Source: Gracilibacillus kekensis (GTDB lineage: Bacteria > Bacillota > Bacilli > Bacillales > Amphibacillaceae). Taken from it: a stretch of DNA of 64,000 nt. The notes beneath the pieces are model-generated. The model saw only the letters and a list, made by a program, of their open reading frames with translations, was not told the DNA's origin and did not search any database. The stretch spans positions 310,001 through 374,000 of the forward strand of contig NZ_FRCZ01000003.1 of NCBI RefSeq assembly GCF_900143085.1. Direction: 5' to 3'. Positions 1 to 7,557 of the stretch are shown here, piece after piece (position 1 is the stretch's first letter; the number at the start of each line of letters is the position of its first letter). A program made the position numbers and the translations under genes.

Positions 1-1
1 C

Positions 2-361
2 TTTAAGGTTGATACGATTGAAGTGGAACGTGAAGATAAATCATATACGCTCAACACGATTAAACGGTTAAAAGAATCCTATCCAGTTCATCAGTTCTAT
101 TTCATTATTGGTGGTGATATGGTTGAGTATTTACCAAAATGGCATCGAATCGATGAATTAATCGGAATGCTCACTTTTGTTGGAGTAAATCGACCAGGAT
201 ACAAAATGGATACACCTTTTTCAGTAAAAGAAGTGAAAATGCCATTAATCGATATTTCGTCGACGATGATCCGTGAAAAAATGGGTCAGGGACAGTCGAT
301 CCGATATTTGACGCCACCAAGCGTGATCGATATTATTAATAAATACAAGTTATATTCATAA
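2..361 (+). CDS. nadD: Nicotinate-nucleotide adenylyltransferase, C-terminal part
   Basis: The frame is already open at the left edge and ends in TAA at 359-361, so only about 119 C-terminal residues are present. NadD transfers AMP from ATP to nicotinate mononucleotide, making deamido-NAD in the cytosol. Visible family marks are the block FYFIIGGDMVEYLPKWH and the late nucleotide-binding signature ISSTMIRE. The ending YLTPPSVIDIINKYKLYS is a normal NadD end. yqeK follows after a 42-bp gap, as in Bacillus subtilis. The start codon lies outside the window. Identity is supported by both motifs and gene order. Confidence 0.95.
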   Translation, partial: FKVDTIEVEREDKSYTLNTIKRLKESYPVHQFYFIIGGDMVEYLPKWHRIDELIGMLTFVGVNRPGYKMDTPFSVKEVKMPLIDISSTMIREKMGQGQSIRYLTPPSVIDIINKYKLYS

Positions 362-403
362 CATGTAATAGTGTTTCCTTTTTGTCAGGGGAGAGTGAAG
401 AAA

Positions 404-976
404 GTGGAAGCCGATAAAGCGCTGAAAATAGTAGAAAAACAACTAACTAAAAAAAGATATGAGCACACTGTCCGTGTTATGGAGACAGCTTTGGATTTGG
501 CAAAGCATTACAAAGTAGACGAGCAAAAGATCGAATTAGCAGCCATACTCCACGATTATGCCAAGTATCGTGATCCCAAAGAGATGAAGCGCTGGATTAT
601 CGAAGAAAAATTACCCCATGATTTACTGGAGCATCATCCAGAATTATGGCATGCACCAGTTGGAGCAAAAATGGTTGAGCGTGAATTGGGAGTTAGCGAT
701 CCACAAATAATAAGTGCTATTCATTGGCACACTACAGGTAAACGGCATATGTCTGTCATGGACAAAGTGATTTTCATTGCAGATTATATTGAACCAGGTC
801 GTGATTTTCCTGGTGTCGATGAAGTTAGAGGGATCGTGTATCATGATCTCGATCAAGCGTGCTGGTTAGCTGCACGCAATACGATAACTTTTTTAATGAG
901 TAGAAATCAACCGATTTATCCAGATACATTTCAGTTATATAATGAAAAATTAGGGAGGAACATGAATGGAAAGTAA
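404..976 (+). CDS. yqeK: HD-domain Ap4A hydrolase YqeK
   Basis: A 190-residue HD-superfamily metal-dependent phosphohydrolase. YqeK proteins hydrolyse diadenosine tetraphosphate symmetrically to ADP (family knowledge). The metal-binding HD pair is seen in AAILHDYAKY near residue 50, with further histidines in LEHHPELWHAP and IHWHTTG and an aspartate in IADYIEPGR. I chose GTG at 404 because AGGGGAG at 387-393 sits 10 bases upstream; an in-frame GTG at 371 lies upstream of that site and one at 395 is too close to it. Length matches the family (about 186). It overlaps rsfS by 11 bases, indicating one operon from nadD to yqeM. Confidence 0.92.
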   Translation: MEADKALKIVEKQLTKKRYEHTVRVMETALDLAKHYKVDEQKIELAAILHDYAKYRDPKEMKRWIIEEKLPHDLLEHHPELWHAPVGAKMVERELGVSDPQIISAIHWHTTGKRHMSVMDKVIFIADYIEPGRDFPGVDEVRGIVYHDLDQACWLAARNTITFLMSRNQPIYPDTFQLYNEKLGRNMNGK

Positions 977-1310
977 ACAATTAGTAGATCTAGTAGCAAA
1001 AGCGTGTGATGATAAAAGAGCAGAGGACATTGTTATATTGGATATGAACGAGGTATCTTTAATAGCAGAGTATTTTTTAATCTGTGAAGGTACTAACGAA
1101 CGTCAAGTCCAAGCGATCGCACGTGAAGTGAAAGATGTAGCAGATCAGCAAGAAATTAACGTCAAACGTATGGAAGGCTTCGATCAAGCAAGATGGATAC
1201 TTGTAGATCTTGGAGGTGTTGTCTGCCATATCTTCCATCGTGATGAACGTAATTATTATAATTTAGAAAAGCTGTGGGGAGACGCCCCGCAATTAGAAGT
1301 GAAATTATAA
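966..1310 (+). CDS. rsfS: Ribosomal silencing factor RsfS
   Basis: A 114-residue protein of the RsfS/Iojap/YqeL family. It binds ribosomal protein uL14 and blocks joining of the 30S and 50S subunits when growth slows (family knowledge). Typical segments are VVLD-like IVILDMNEVSLIAEYF near residues 22-37, ICEGTNERQVQAIA, and the C-terminal WILVDLGGVVCHIFHRDERNYYNLEKLWGDAP. A good Shine-Dalgarno AGGGAGG at 951-957 lies inside the end of yqeK, 8 bases before the ATG, so translation is coupled. The methyltransferase start follows 2 bases after the stop. Confidence 0.95.
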   Translation: MESKQLVDLVAKACDDKRAEDIVILDMNEVSLIAEYFLICEGTNERQVQAIAREVKDVADQQEINVKRMEGFDQARWILVDLGGVVCHIFHRDERNYYNLEKLWGDAPQLEVKL

Positions 1311-1312
1311 AA

Positions 1313-2035
1313 ATGGCTTACTCGAAACTAGCTTACGTCTATGATCTCCTTATGGACGATGCCCCATATCAAGAGTGGCAAGCCTTTGTCGAGCATTTTG
1401 TGAAAGATGGAAAAATGCTTGACCTCGGCTGTGGCACAGGTCGGTTGTCAGAGCGTTTTTCTCGCGCTGGCTTTGACGTTACAGGAGTTGACTTTTCAGA
1501 AGATATGCTGGCATTCGCTCAATCCCATACATCAGGCGTTCAATATATTCAGCAAGATATCCGTGAACTGGAAGGATTGACTGATTTCGACGTAGTTGTT
1601 AGCCTGTGTGATGTGATCAATTACATTACTAATGAAGAAGATGTAGAAAAAGTATTTCAAAATGTCTGGAATAGCTTAAAAGAAGGTGGAAAGTTTATCT
1701 TCGATGTTCATAGCCTTAAACATTTTGAAGAGGATATGATCGGTGAAACGTTCTCTGAAATTTACGATGATATTTCTTACGTCTGGTTTTGCGAAGCTGG
1801 AGAAGCACCTGGAAGTGTTGAACATGATCTAACTTTTTTTCTCCAGGATGAAGAATCCGGAAAGTATGAGAGATTCGATGAACAACATAGTCAGCGAACT
1901 TTTGAGGTGGCCGTCTATAAGCGACTACTAGAAAAAGCCGGATTCCGAGATATCTGTGTTTATGGCGATTTTTCAACCGAATTAATAGATGATGTGGAGA
2001 AAAGTGAACGTATTTTTTTCGTATGTAGCAAATAA
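1313..2035 (+). CDS. yqeM: SAM-dependent methyltransferase, YqeM-like
   Basis: A 240-residue class I SAM methyltransferase; the target is unknown in B. subtilis as well. The glycine-rich SAM motif LDLGCGTGRLSERF is near residues 37-50, the acidic residue after strand 2 is in VTGVDFSEDML, and motif II-like VVVSLCDVINYI follows. I chose ATG at 1313, 2 bases after the rsfS stop, over an in-frame upstream GTG inside rsfS. The ribosome site is weak (GAAGTG), consistent with translational coupling. It is the last gene of the nadD operon and is followed at once by a terminator. In B. subtilis the next gene is comER; here comER is 44 kb away. Confidence 0.88.
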   Translation: MAYSKLAYVYDLLMDDAPYQEWQAFVEHFVKDGKMLDLGCGTGRLSERFSRAGFDVTGVDFSEDMLAFAQSHTSGVQYIQQDIRELEGLTDFDVVVSLCDVINYITNEEDVEKVFQNVWNSLKEGGKFIFDVHSLKHFEEDMIGETFSEIYDDISYVWFCEAGEAPGSVEHDLTFFLQDEESGKYERFDEQHSQRTFEVAVYKRLLEKAGFRDICVYGDFSTELIDDVEKSERIFFVCSK

Positions 2036-2038
2036 GAA

Positions 2039-2068
2039 GGCTAGAGATAAAACTCTGGTCTTTTTTTT
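2039..2068 (+). terminator. Rho-independent terminator of the nadD-yqeM operon
   Basis: An 8-bp stem (2039-2046 with 2053-2060, two G-U pairs) with a 6-base loop is followed by eight T residues at 2061-2068, 3 bases after the yqeM stop. Confidence 0.85.
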
Positions 2069-2110
2069 GGGTTTACGCGAGCTCTTATTCGGTGGAAAGT
2101 AAGCATTATT

Positions 2111-2295
2111 GACGAAAAAGAGTCTCATCGGCAATAGCGCATCGAAAAGCCAGTAAGGTGCAGACGAGAGAGAGCCTCATCGGCAATAGCGCATCAAAAA
2201 GCCAGTAAGATGCAGACGAGAGAGAGCCTCATCGGCAATAGCGCATCGAAAAGTCAGTAAGATGCAGACGAGAGAGAGCCTCATCGGCAATAGCG
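2111..2295. repeat. 52-bp hairpin tandem repeat array 1
   Basis: CTCATCGGCAATAGCG recurs at 2124, 2176, 2228 and 2280, an exact 52-base period, with units nearly identical. Each unit ends TGCAGACGAGAG. The unit start CTCATCGGCA and end TGCAGACGAG are nearly complementary, so each unit can fold into a hairpin. The same family with the same period recurs at 22489-22755. There are no unique spacers, so it is not CRISPR. Function unknown. Confidence 0.9.
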
Positions 2296-2316
2296 GAAAA
2301 GAATCTAACGAATCAA

Positions 2317-2667
2317 TTGTTAACTGCACACCAAAGTGACTCCATGATGAATCAAAAACCCGAATATACTTTAGTAGAATTGAAAAAAGGTATCGTTTGC
2401 GAAAATTGTGGTTCACTTGAAACAGAAATATCCAATCAATATCTGTACTGTAATCATTGTCAGACAAAAGAAGATGCTACAAAAGCGATCGTCCGAACTA
2501 TTGAGGCATACGCCACATTATTTCCAACAAGCGCGATTACTACAAAACAAATGGAAATTTGGTGCGGTTATACAGTGACTATTAACCGTATTTACCGTGT
2601 CCTTCAACGTTATTATCATCCCCAAGGTAAAAACCGCTGGATCTACTACACACGAAAACAAACTTAA
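2317..2667 (+). pseudogene. C-terminal remnant of a NERD-type protein (zinc ribbon and tail)
   Basis: The 116-residue frame resembles the C-terminal part of Bacillus NERD-domain (nuclease-related) proteins. It has a linker EYTLVELKKGIVCENCGS, a four-cysteine zinc ribbon (CENC and CNHC about 20 residues apart), then a helical tail ending in RVLQRYYHPQGKNRWIYY. The N-terminal nuclease domain expected upstream is absent; instead the 52-bp repeat array begins within about 20 bases. Possible starts are TTG 2317 or ATG 2344/2347, none with a clear ribosome site. I read it as a 5'-truncated gene; a free-standing small zinc-ribbon protein is the alternative. Confidence 0.5.
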
Positions 2668-2756
2668 AATTCCACCGTATAAAACTTTATGTTTATTTGA
2701 AAAAGCCTGAGGGAATTTAAACAGAAAAGCTGATAGGAGAAAAGGAGCCTGTAAAA

Positions 2757-3557
2757 ATGAGTATATTTTCAAAAGATGCATTAGCGTATGAACATATCGT
2801 TATCACGGGTGCAACTGGTGATATTGGATTTGATACAGCAAAGGTTATCGCAAGTATGGGTGCCAGAATCACCATCAATGGCCGAAACGAAATAAAACTA
2901 GAAAATCTAAAACAGGAATTACTCGAAATAACAAATGAAGATTCGATTGCCGTGATCGCAGCTGATATAACAAAAGCTCAAGAACGAGAAAAGCTAGTAT
3001 CTAAAGCAGAAAAACGCTTAGGTGTGATAACAGGTTTAGTTAATGCAGCAGGAATTTCTGGTGGTGGAACCGTTGACCAATTAAGTGAAGAAGAAATAGA
3101 GAAAATCATGCAAGTAAATTACTTATCAACCTTCAGTTTAACCAAAATGATTTACCAAAACATGATTAAACAAAAGAAAGGCCATATCGTCAACGTTGCT
3201 TCCTTATCCGGATTACGTGCAACCCGTGGAAACAGTGCGTATGCATCAAGTAAATTTGCACTCGTTGGCTGGACCCAGTCGTTGGCGGTTGAAGCTATTG
3301 AACACAATATAAGAGTAAATGCAGTATGTCCAGGGTTTGTTGATTCTGAAATGGCAACTCAAGCTATTGAAAGAAAAGCAGAACAGAATGGCATCAGCTA
3401 TGAAGATCAATTGGAAAAAGTGAAGCAAGGACTACCATCGGGACGTTTAACAACCACGACAGAAGTAGGAAATACAATTGCATTTCTATTAACAGATGCG
3501 ACACCAAACATCGTCGGTGAATCAGTTAAAATTTCTGGAGGTAGTGTTATGCGCTAA
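2757..3557 (+). CDS. Short-chain dehydrogenase/reductase
   Basis: A 266-residue classical SDR oxidoreductase. The NAD(P)-binding TGATGDIG is near residues 18-25, the NAAG motif is in GLVNAAGISG, the catalytic serine is in VNVASLSG and the YASSK active-site Tyr-Lys pair follows. After it comes VNAVCPGFVDSEMA, typical of 3-oxoacyl-ACP-reductase-like SDRs. Substrate cannot be told from sequence. The start has a strong site (AGGAGAAAAGGAG). It is monocistronic, closed by its own terminator. The N-terminal extension of about 14 residues before the nucleotide-binding strand is slightly longer than usual. Confidence 0.88.
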   Translation: MSIFSKDALAYEHIVITGATGDIGFDTAKVIASMGARITINGRNEIKLENLKQELLEITNEDSIAVIAADITKAQEREKLVSKAEKRLGVITGLVNAAGISGGGTVDQLSEEEIEKIMQVNYLSTFSLTKMIYQNMIKQKKGHIVNVASLSGLRATRGNSAYASSKFALVGWTQSLAVEAIEHNIRVNAVCPGFVDSEMATQAIERKAEQNGISYEDQLEKVKQGLPSGRLTTTTEVGNTIAFLLTDATPNIVGESVKISGGSVMR

Positions 3558-3565
3558 TATAATAA

Positions 3566-3597
3566 AAAAAGCCCATGCATTGAGGGCTTTTTCTTTG
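3566..3597 (+). terminator. Terminator after the SDR gene
   Basis: A stem of AAAAAGCCC (3566-3574) with GGGCTTTTT (3584-3592) ends in a T-rich tract, 8 bases after the stop codon. Confidence 0.85.
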
Positions 3598-3617
3598 AGT
3601 CCTAATTAATGACAGCA

Positions 3618-3863
3618 TTACTGATCTTTACCGTCATCCTTATAATATAAATAAAATGCAACAATAATTACCAATGCGATCGATATAATAACAGAGGTCT
3701 GTAACAATTTTTGTATGTATTCAAAAATACTTAAGCTTCTTTCTGTATACCAACCATCGTTAGATCTTATTTGCTCTGAATCAGATATAGTTAATATACT
3801 GAAATAAATTCCAATTATAAGCCCGTATATTAAGGATTTTACAAGTTTTTTTTCATATTTCAC
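3618..3863 (-). CDS. Small two-helix membrane protein, unknown
   Basis: An 81-residue protein I do not recognise. It has one hydrophobic segment near residues 10-25 (SLIYGLIIGIYFSILTI) and another near 55-72 (SVIISIALVIIVAFYLYY), with a polar loop between, and a charged tail. The start is uncertain: GTG at 3863 is the only ordinary start in frame, and the nearest purine-rich site (GGAGGGAGAGG) lies about 17-22 bases upstream, too far for comfort. It is convergent with the SDR gene. The A+T-rich hydrophobic composition is like its small-membrane-protein neighbours. Confidence 0.55.
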   Translation of the reverse strand: MKYEKKLVKSLIYGLIIGIYFSILTISDSEQIRSNDGWYTERSLSIFEYIQKLLQTSVIISIALVIIVAFYLYYKDDGKDQ

Positions 3864-4185
3864 AAAAAAGCGGATATTAACCTCTCCCTCCTATGTCACT
3901 TTATCACGATGTAATTGTGTGTGTCACTCCCACTGCTTTTAAAATTATACTGTAACACATATTTTTTATGGGATCATGCACAGAAACGATCGAACAACAT
4001 GTAGAAATTGAACGAAGATTGCGGAAGATGAGAGGAGAGGGACAAATTCATTGCCCCACCTTTAATAGTAATATATCTCTGTCTGTACTTAGATGGAGTT
4101 ATAAAAACAGAATGTATGTTCTTATTCTGATTTTAATATAAATCACAAATATAAGCAAGTATTTATGAACAAAGGAGCGATAGAG
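3864..4185. other. Divergent intergenic region
   Basis: About 320 bases between a minus-strand small membrane protein and the DoxX-like gene. It must carry both promoters, but no clear sigma-A pair stands out. No coding potential, RNA gene or repeat array recognised. A short sequence GGGACAAATTCATTGCCCC at about 4039 is weakly dyadic and recalls the GGGACA elements further right. Confidence 0.4.
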
Positions 4186-4494
4186 TTGAAAATTTTTTTC
4201 CGTATATTATATTCGATTCTTTTATTTGGAGCAGGTGTCTTACATTTTCTTCGTGAACGTGACTTTCGAAGAATTGTACCAAAAGCACTTCCGTTTAGAC
4301 GTGCGATTGTGTTAATCACGGGAATTTTCGAAATGATTTTTTCTATTACCCTTTGGGTGAAAAAAGGCCAGCACATCACAAGCAAATTACTAGCTCTTTT
4401 CATGATTGCAATTTTCCCAGCCAACATTTACATGACTGTTAAAAGAATTTCTTTTCGTCCATGGCTAGAACTGGTAATGGAAAATTTTTCTTGA
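4186..4494 (+). CDS. DoxX-like small membrane protein
   Basis: A 102-residue protein with about four hydrophobic segments, resembling DoxX-family proteins (FFRILYSILLFGAGVLHFL at the N-terminus, then IVLITGIFEMIFSITLW). DoxX proteins are membrane proteins whose role in most bacteria is unclear. I chose TTG at 4186 because AAAGGAG (4171-4177) lies 8 bases upstream; the in-frame ATG at 4165 would place the ribosome site inside the coding region. The next gene starts 24 bases after its stop and could be cotranscribed. Confidence 0.65.
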   Translation: MKIFFRILYSILLFGAGVLHFLRERDFRRIVPKALPFRRAIVLITGIFEMIFSITLWVKKGQHITSKLLALFMIAIFPANIYMTVKRISFRPWLELVMENFS

Positions 4495-4518
4495 ATTTTC
4501 TTAGCTAGGGAGGATAGT

Positions 4519-4941
4519 ATGAGTGAAAAACAATGGGATATAAAAGAAGTTAAACGAATGAAAAAGAAAAAATTATTTCAATATAATTTTGTAATGGTAT
4601 TTATAAGCCTGCTGATCAGTTATTTTATTGCAAATGATTCAGCAATTATCCTCTGCGGAGTATTTTGTGTGATCTTCTGGCTACTTGCCGCTAACTCGTT
4701 ATACATCTTGATTACTGAAAATACGATTGGAACAAGTACAAGCAGACGATTAAAGGAATATGACAAAGATCGATTGGGAAAAAAACGCTGGAGACGTAAT
4801 ACCCTTGTTCAAGCTATATTTATCAATCTGTCAGCCATTGGTATGACATGGTTCTTATTTGTTATAGATTTTGACTCTATCACATTGAACTTTCCTTGGA
4901 GTTTTTTCCATTTATTGGTGGTTGGATCGGTTATAATATAG
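4519..4941 (+). CDS. 2TM-like membrane protein, apparent C-terminal frameshift
   Basis: A 140-residue membrane protein of unknown function with a basic N-terminus (VKRMKKKKLF), two hydrophobic helices, a charged middle part (LKEYDKDRLGKKRWRRN) and a second pair of helices. AGGGAGGATAGT before the ATG is a good ribosome site. The C-terminus looks shifted. After a run of six T at 4902-4907 the given frame ends FFHLLVVGSVII at 4941. The adjacent frame continues FFPFIGGWIGYNIGEIFRMSEL to a stop at 4968-4970, which resembles the tryptophan/glycine end of 2TM-domain proteins. One extra T would restore it. Confidence 0.6.
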   Translation: MSEKQWDIKEVKRMKKKKLFQYNFVMVFISLLISYFIANDSAIILCGVFCVIFWLLAANSLYILITENTIGTSTSRRLKEYDKDRLGKKRWRRNTLVQAIFINLSAIGMTWFLFVIDFDSITLNFPWSFFHLLVVGSVII

Positions 4942-5007
4942 GTGAAATATTTAGAATGAGTGAATTATAAGTAGTATCAGAATGATGACAAAGGGAGTAA
5001 CAGATAT

Positions 5008-5463
5008 ATGTCAAAATATAAAGACGATTCTTCTCGTGATTTGAAAGAAAAGGTGGCCACAGTTGCAGGAATAACTTCCCTTGCTATCATGGTGCTGGTC
5101 TTTGTATTAGGGTTATATTTTTTTGGAATGGCTGGACTTTTTGATCTGCTTGGTGTGCAATACAAATCGATCTGGTCAATAGTCATCTTTGTTATAAGTT
5201 ACTTTTTACTAGGTATGATTTCAGACTTGTTTTTCAAAGTTATTTTCAAATTGTCAATTCGAAATATAACAGGAAAATTTAAAATACTTGCTATGAAATT
5301 TAGTTTGGTAGCAATCTCTAATTGGTTGGTCCTGTTTACTGTGGATGAGTTCATGGAAAGTATTATTCTATCCATAAGAACGGAAATTATTATAACCTTA
5401 GTGATAGTGTTATTAGAAATTGTTTTTGATGATAAAAAGGATTCGATTGCTAAAACCGATTAA
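5008..5463 (+). CDS. YrvL-family membrane protein
   Basis: A 151-residue integral membrane protein resembling B. subtilis YrvL, a family annotated as regulatory. A charged N-terminus (SKYKDDSSRDLKEKVATV) leads into a helix ending LGLYFFGMAGLFDLLGVQY, which is close to YrvL, then three more helices (SIWSIVIFVISYFLLGMI, LVAISNWLVLFTVDEF, IIITLVIVLLEIVF) and an acidic tail. AAGGGAG lies 10 bases before the ATG. The family assignment rests on my memory of the N-terminal half; the regulatory role is not visible here. Confidence 0.65.
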   Translation: MSKYKDDSSRDLKEKVATVAGITSLAIMVLVFVLGLYFFGMAGLFDLLGVQYKSIWSIVIFVISYFLLGMISDLFFKVIFKLSIRNITGKFKILAMKFSLVAISNWLVLFTVDEFMESIILSIRTEIIITLVIVLLEIVFDDKKDSIAKTD

Positions 5464-5733
5464 TATAGTGATAACTTGTCCAAGTACAACATTTTTACAT
5501 ACTGCTATAAAATATAGGAGAACAAGTTGCTCATCATCTACTAGTAATAGTTTTATATTCTAAAAGGTATTTAGTCCTCCTATGAAATACTTGCCATCAT
5601 ACTAGTTTTTTTACAGTCATAGCAATAACCAACAAACCTTCATGGTAACAGTATCACTGATGACAAGTGTTTGCACCATCATCCATGGATTACTTCTCTA
5701 CATCTATCAAATCATTTGAAAAGAGCACCATAA

Positions 5734-5803
5734 GGGACGCAGGAACAGTGTCCCGTCTTGATATAGATAGGGTGGAACGAAGAACCTGTCCCTCTGTCCC
5801 TCC
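5734..5803. repeat. GGGACA interspersed element, copy A
   Basis: GGGACGCAGGAACAGTGTCCC is followed by CTTGATATAGATAGGGTGG, then CCTGTCCCTCTGTCCCTCC. A second copy, with GGTACCGTGTCCC and the same GATATAGATAGG core, begins just after the next gene at 7110; a half copy is at 12620. The arms (GGGAC and GTCCC) are dyadic. Copies A and B are direct repeats flanking the molybdopterin gene. In between lie no transposase or target-site signals that I can see. Confidence 0.75.
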
Positions 5804-5879
5804 GAAGATAGGGTCTACAAAACCAAACGGCAACTGTTATAATGGAAGAAGGATATTTTTTCTAGGGAGAGTTGCGACG

Positions 5880-7106
5880 ATGAACTGGAGAATGTTTTTT
5901 AAACGAGACTTAAAATTTCGGAAGCGGCTTGTCAGACTGCATCACTCAAACGCTATTCTATTTTTCTTATTAAGTATTACCGGATTACTTCTCTATTCAA
6001 CTTACTTCCGTTCTATTTTTCCTGCTACTCGTGTGTGGATGAAAGATGCTCACATATGGATCGGGTTTATTAGTGTGTTGCCAATCTTGTTTTATTTACC
6101 GAAAATGGGAAAGCATTTGTTAACGCTCCGAAAACGGAAGAATCACCGCATCAATCTATACTTCATTTTTGTGATTATTTTTACATTAATCTTTTCAGGG
6201 CTTATCCTAACCTTTCAACGACATTTCCCGCCACTGATGAGCTCCTACTCGTTAATCATTCATGATATAGCGACCTGGATAGGGCTACCATATGTTATCT
6301 ACCACAGCGTGACCAGAAGTCTTTGGTACAAACGATTACTTTATCCAAAAGAAGAGTCTACCAACGAACAAGACCAAGAACCCACGATAATTGATAAAAG
6401 GAATCCACTTTTGAAACGTCGTACATTTTTACGTCGATTATCAGGTGGCATTATAGCGTTTTTTACTATTATAATAGTTGGGAACTGGTTAAAAACGTAT
6501 TTCCCAGTGAATAAATCTGATCTATCTGGTGGAAATAAAATGGTCCCATTACCAGAAACCGATAATAAGCTATTATCTTCCAATGGGAAACAAGGTGAAT
6601 TTCGTTATTATACTATTACGGAAATGCCTACATTTACCAATGAAAATTGGTCGTTAACCGTTGATGGATTAGTCGATAAAAAATTAGAGTACAATTGGGA
6701 ACAATTTTTGAAATTAGAACGAAGCTCTCAATTAAGTGACTTTCACTGCATTACAGGATGGAGTGTTTATGATATTACATGGGAAGGCATTCCATTAAAA
6801 AAATTACTAGAGAAAGCAGGTGTGAACCAGCAAGCGAAGTATGTGAAATTTTATTCAGGGGATGGTGTATATACTGATACACTATCACTCTCAGAAGCAA
6901 TGATGGAGGATATGATGGTTGCAGTATTAATGGATGGTAAATTAATTTCTCAAGAAAATGGAGGACCTGTAAGACTAATTACGCCAAGACTGTATGCATA
7001 CAAATCAGTGAAATGGCTTGTGCAAATCGAGTTAATTGAACAAGAACATATTGGCTACTGGGAAAAAAGAGGTTATCCTCAAAACGCTTGGGTTAGAAAG
7101 TATTAA
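5880..7106 (+). CDS. Cytochrome b561-like / molybdopterin oxidoreductase fusion
   Basis: A 408-residue protein. The first ~150 residues hold four membrane helices with histidines (LVRLHHSNAILFFLL, WMKDAHIWIGFI, LIIHDIATWIGLPYVIYHSV), like a di-heme cytochrome b561. A basic motif KRRTFLRRLSGG and another helix follow, then a sulfite-oxidase-type molybdopterin domain. The cofactor-binding cysteine is seen in DFHCITGWSVYD (near residue 290), and the late motif GGPVRLITPRLYAYKSVKW is typical. It thus joins the roles of MsrQ and MsrP-type subunits in one chain, probably a membrane-anchored extracytoplasmic reductase (inference). ATG 5880 is preceded by AGGGAG; longer in-frame extensions run through a repeat. 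Substrate unknown. Confidence 0.82.
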   Translation: MNWRMFFKRDLKFRKRLVRLHHSNAILFFLLSITGLLLYSTYFRSIFPATRVWMKDAHIWIGFISVLPILFYLPKMGKHLLTLRKRKNHRINLYFIFVIIFTLIFSGLILTFQRHFPPLMSSYSLIIHDIATWIGLPYVIYHSVTRSLWYKRLLYPKEESTNEQDQEPTIIDKRNPLLKRRTFLRRLSGGIIAFFTIIIVGNWLKTYFPVNKSDLSGGNKMVPLPETDNKLLSSNGKQGEFRYYTITEMPTFTNENWSLTVDGLVDKKLEYNWEQFLKLERSSQLSDFHCITGWSVYDITWEGIPLKKLLEKAGVNQQAKYVKFYSGDGVYTDTLSLSEAMMEDMMVAVLMDGKLISQENGGPVRLITPRLYAYKSVKWLVQIELIEQEHIGYWEKRGYPQNAWVRKY

Positions 7107-7109
7107 TAA

Positions 7110-7178
7110 GGGACAAGGGGACAGGTACCGTGTCCCGACCTGATATAGATAGGATGGGACGAAGAACCCTCTGTCCCT
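7110..7178. repeat. GGGACA interspersed element, copy B
   Basis: GGGACAAGGGGACAGGTACC then GTGTCCC, GATATAGATAGGATGGGAC and CTCTGTCCC match copy A at 5734-5803 along the whole length. It begins 4 bases after the molybdopterin gene stop and may act as a hairpin at the mRNA 3' end. Confidence 0.75.
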
Positions 7179-7218
7179 ACATATAAACATAGAGGATTCT
7201 TTCTTATATATCTATATA

Positions 7219-7383
7219 CTATTGATTATTTTTCTTAATAAAATCTTTAATCAAACGATCAGTTTCTTTTCTCTCCTCCTGTGACTCATGGGGATAGGCA
7301 TATATACCTTTATGGTTTTCATCAATACATCGAGTTGTTTCCTCTAGTGTCTTCTCTTTGTTAGTGTACTCATGCTTTATCAT
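7219..7383 (-). CDS. Small acidic/basic protein, unknown
   Basis: A 54-residue frame on the minus strand, ATG to TAG, with highly charged content (KEKTLEETTRCIDENHKG, then IYAYPHESQEERKETDRLIK) and no membrane segment. GAGAGAG lies 5 to 6 bases before the ATG. I do not recognise the family. Codon use looks native and the gap around it is otherwise empty, which makes it a plausible small gene rather than a shadow. It is divergent from the WYL regulator at 7558. Confidence 0.5.
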   Translation of the reverse strand: MIKHEYTNKEKTLEETTRCIDENHKGIYAYPHESQEERKETDRLIKDFIKKNNQ

Positions 7384-7557
7384 GATATCTCTCTCATTTC
7401 CTATATTATAACCTAACTAGCTGATGCGAGGAAACTGTATCCATTACCATTCGGCTAGGAAGACCCATCAGCTAACAAACAATAACTGACAAAAATAATG
7501 CCACAATACATGATATAATAATACTATTGTAAAAATACTATAAAAGGAAGATTACTC

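Noticed and set aside
2177-2467. 96-residue minus-strand frame
   Set aside because: It spans the 52-bp repeats and the zinc-ribbon remnant, with no family features.
5667-5879. N-terminal extension of the molybdopterin protein
   Set aside because: The extension is made by the GGGACA element; a clear AGGGAG site and membrane-protein N-terminus are found at 5880.
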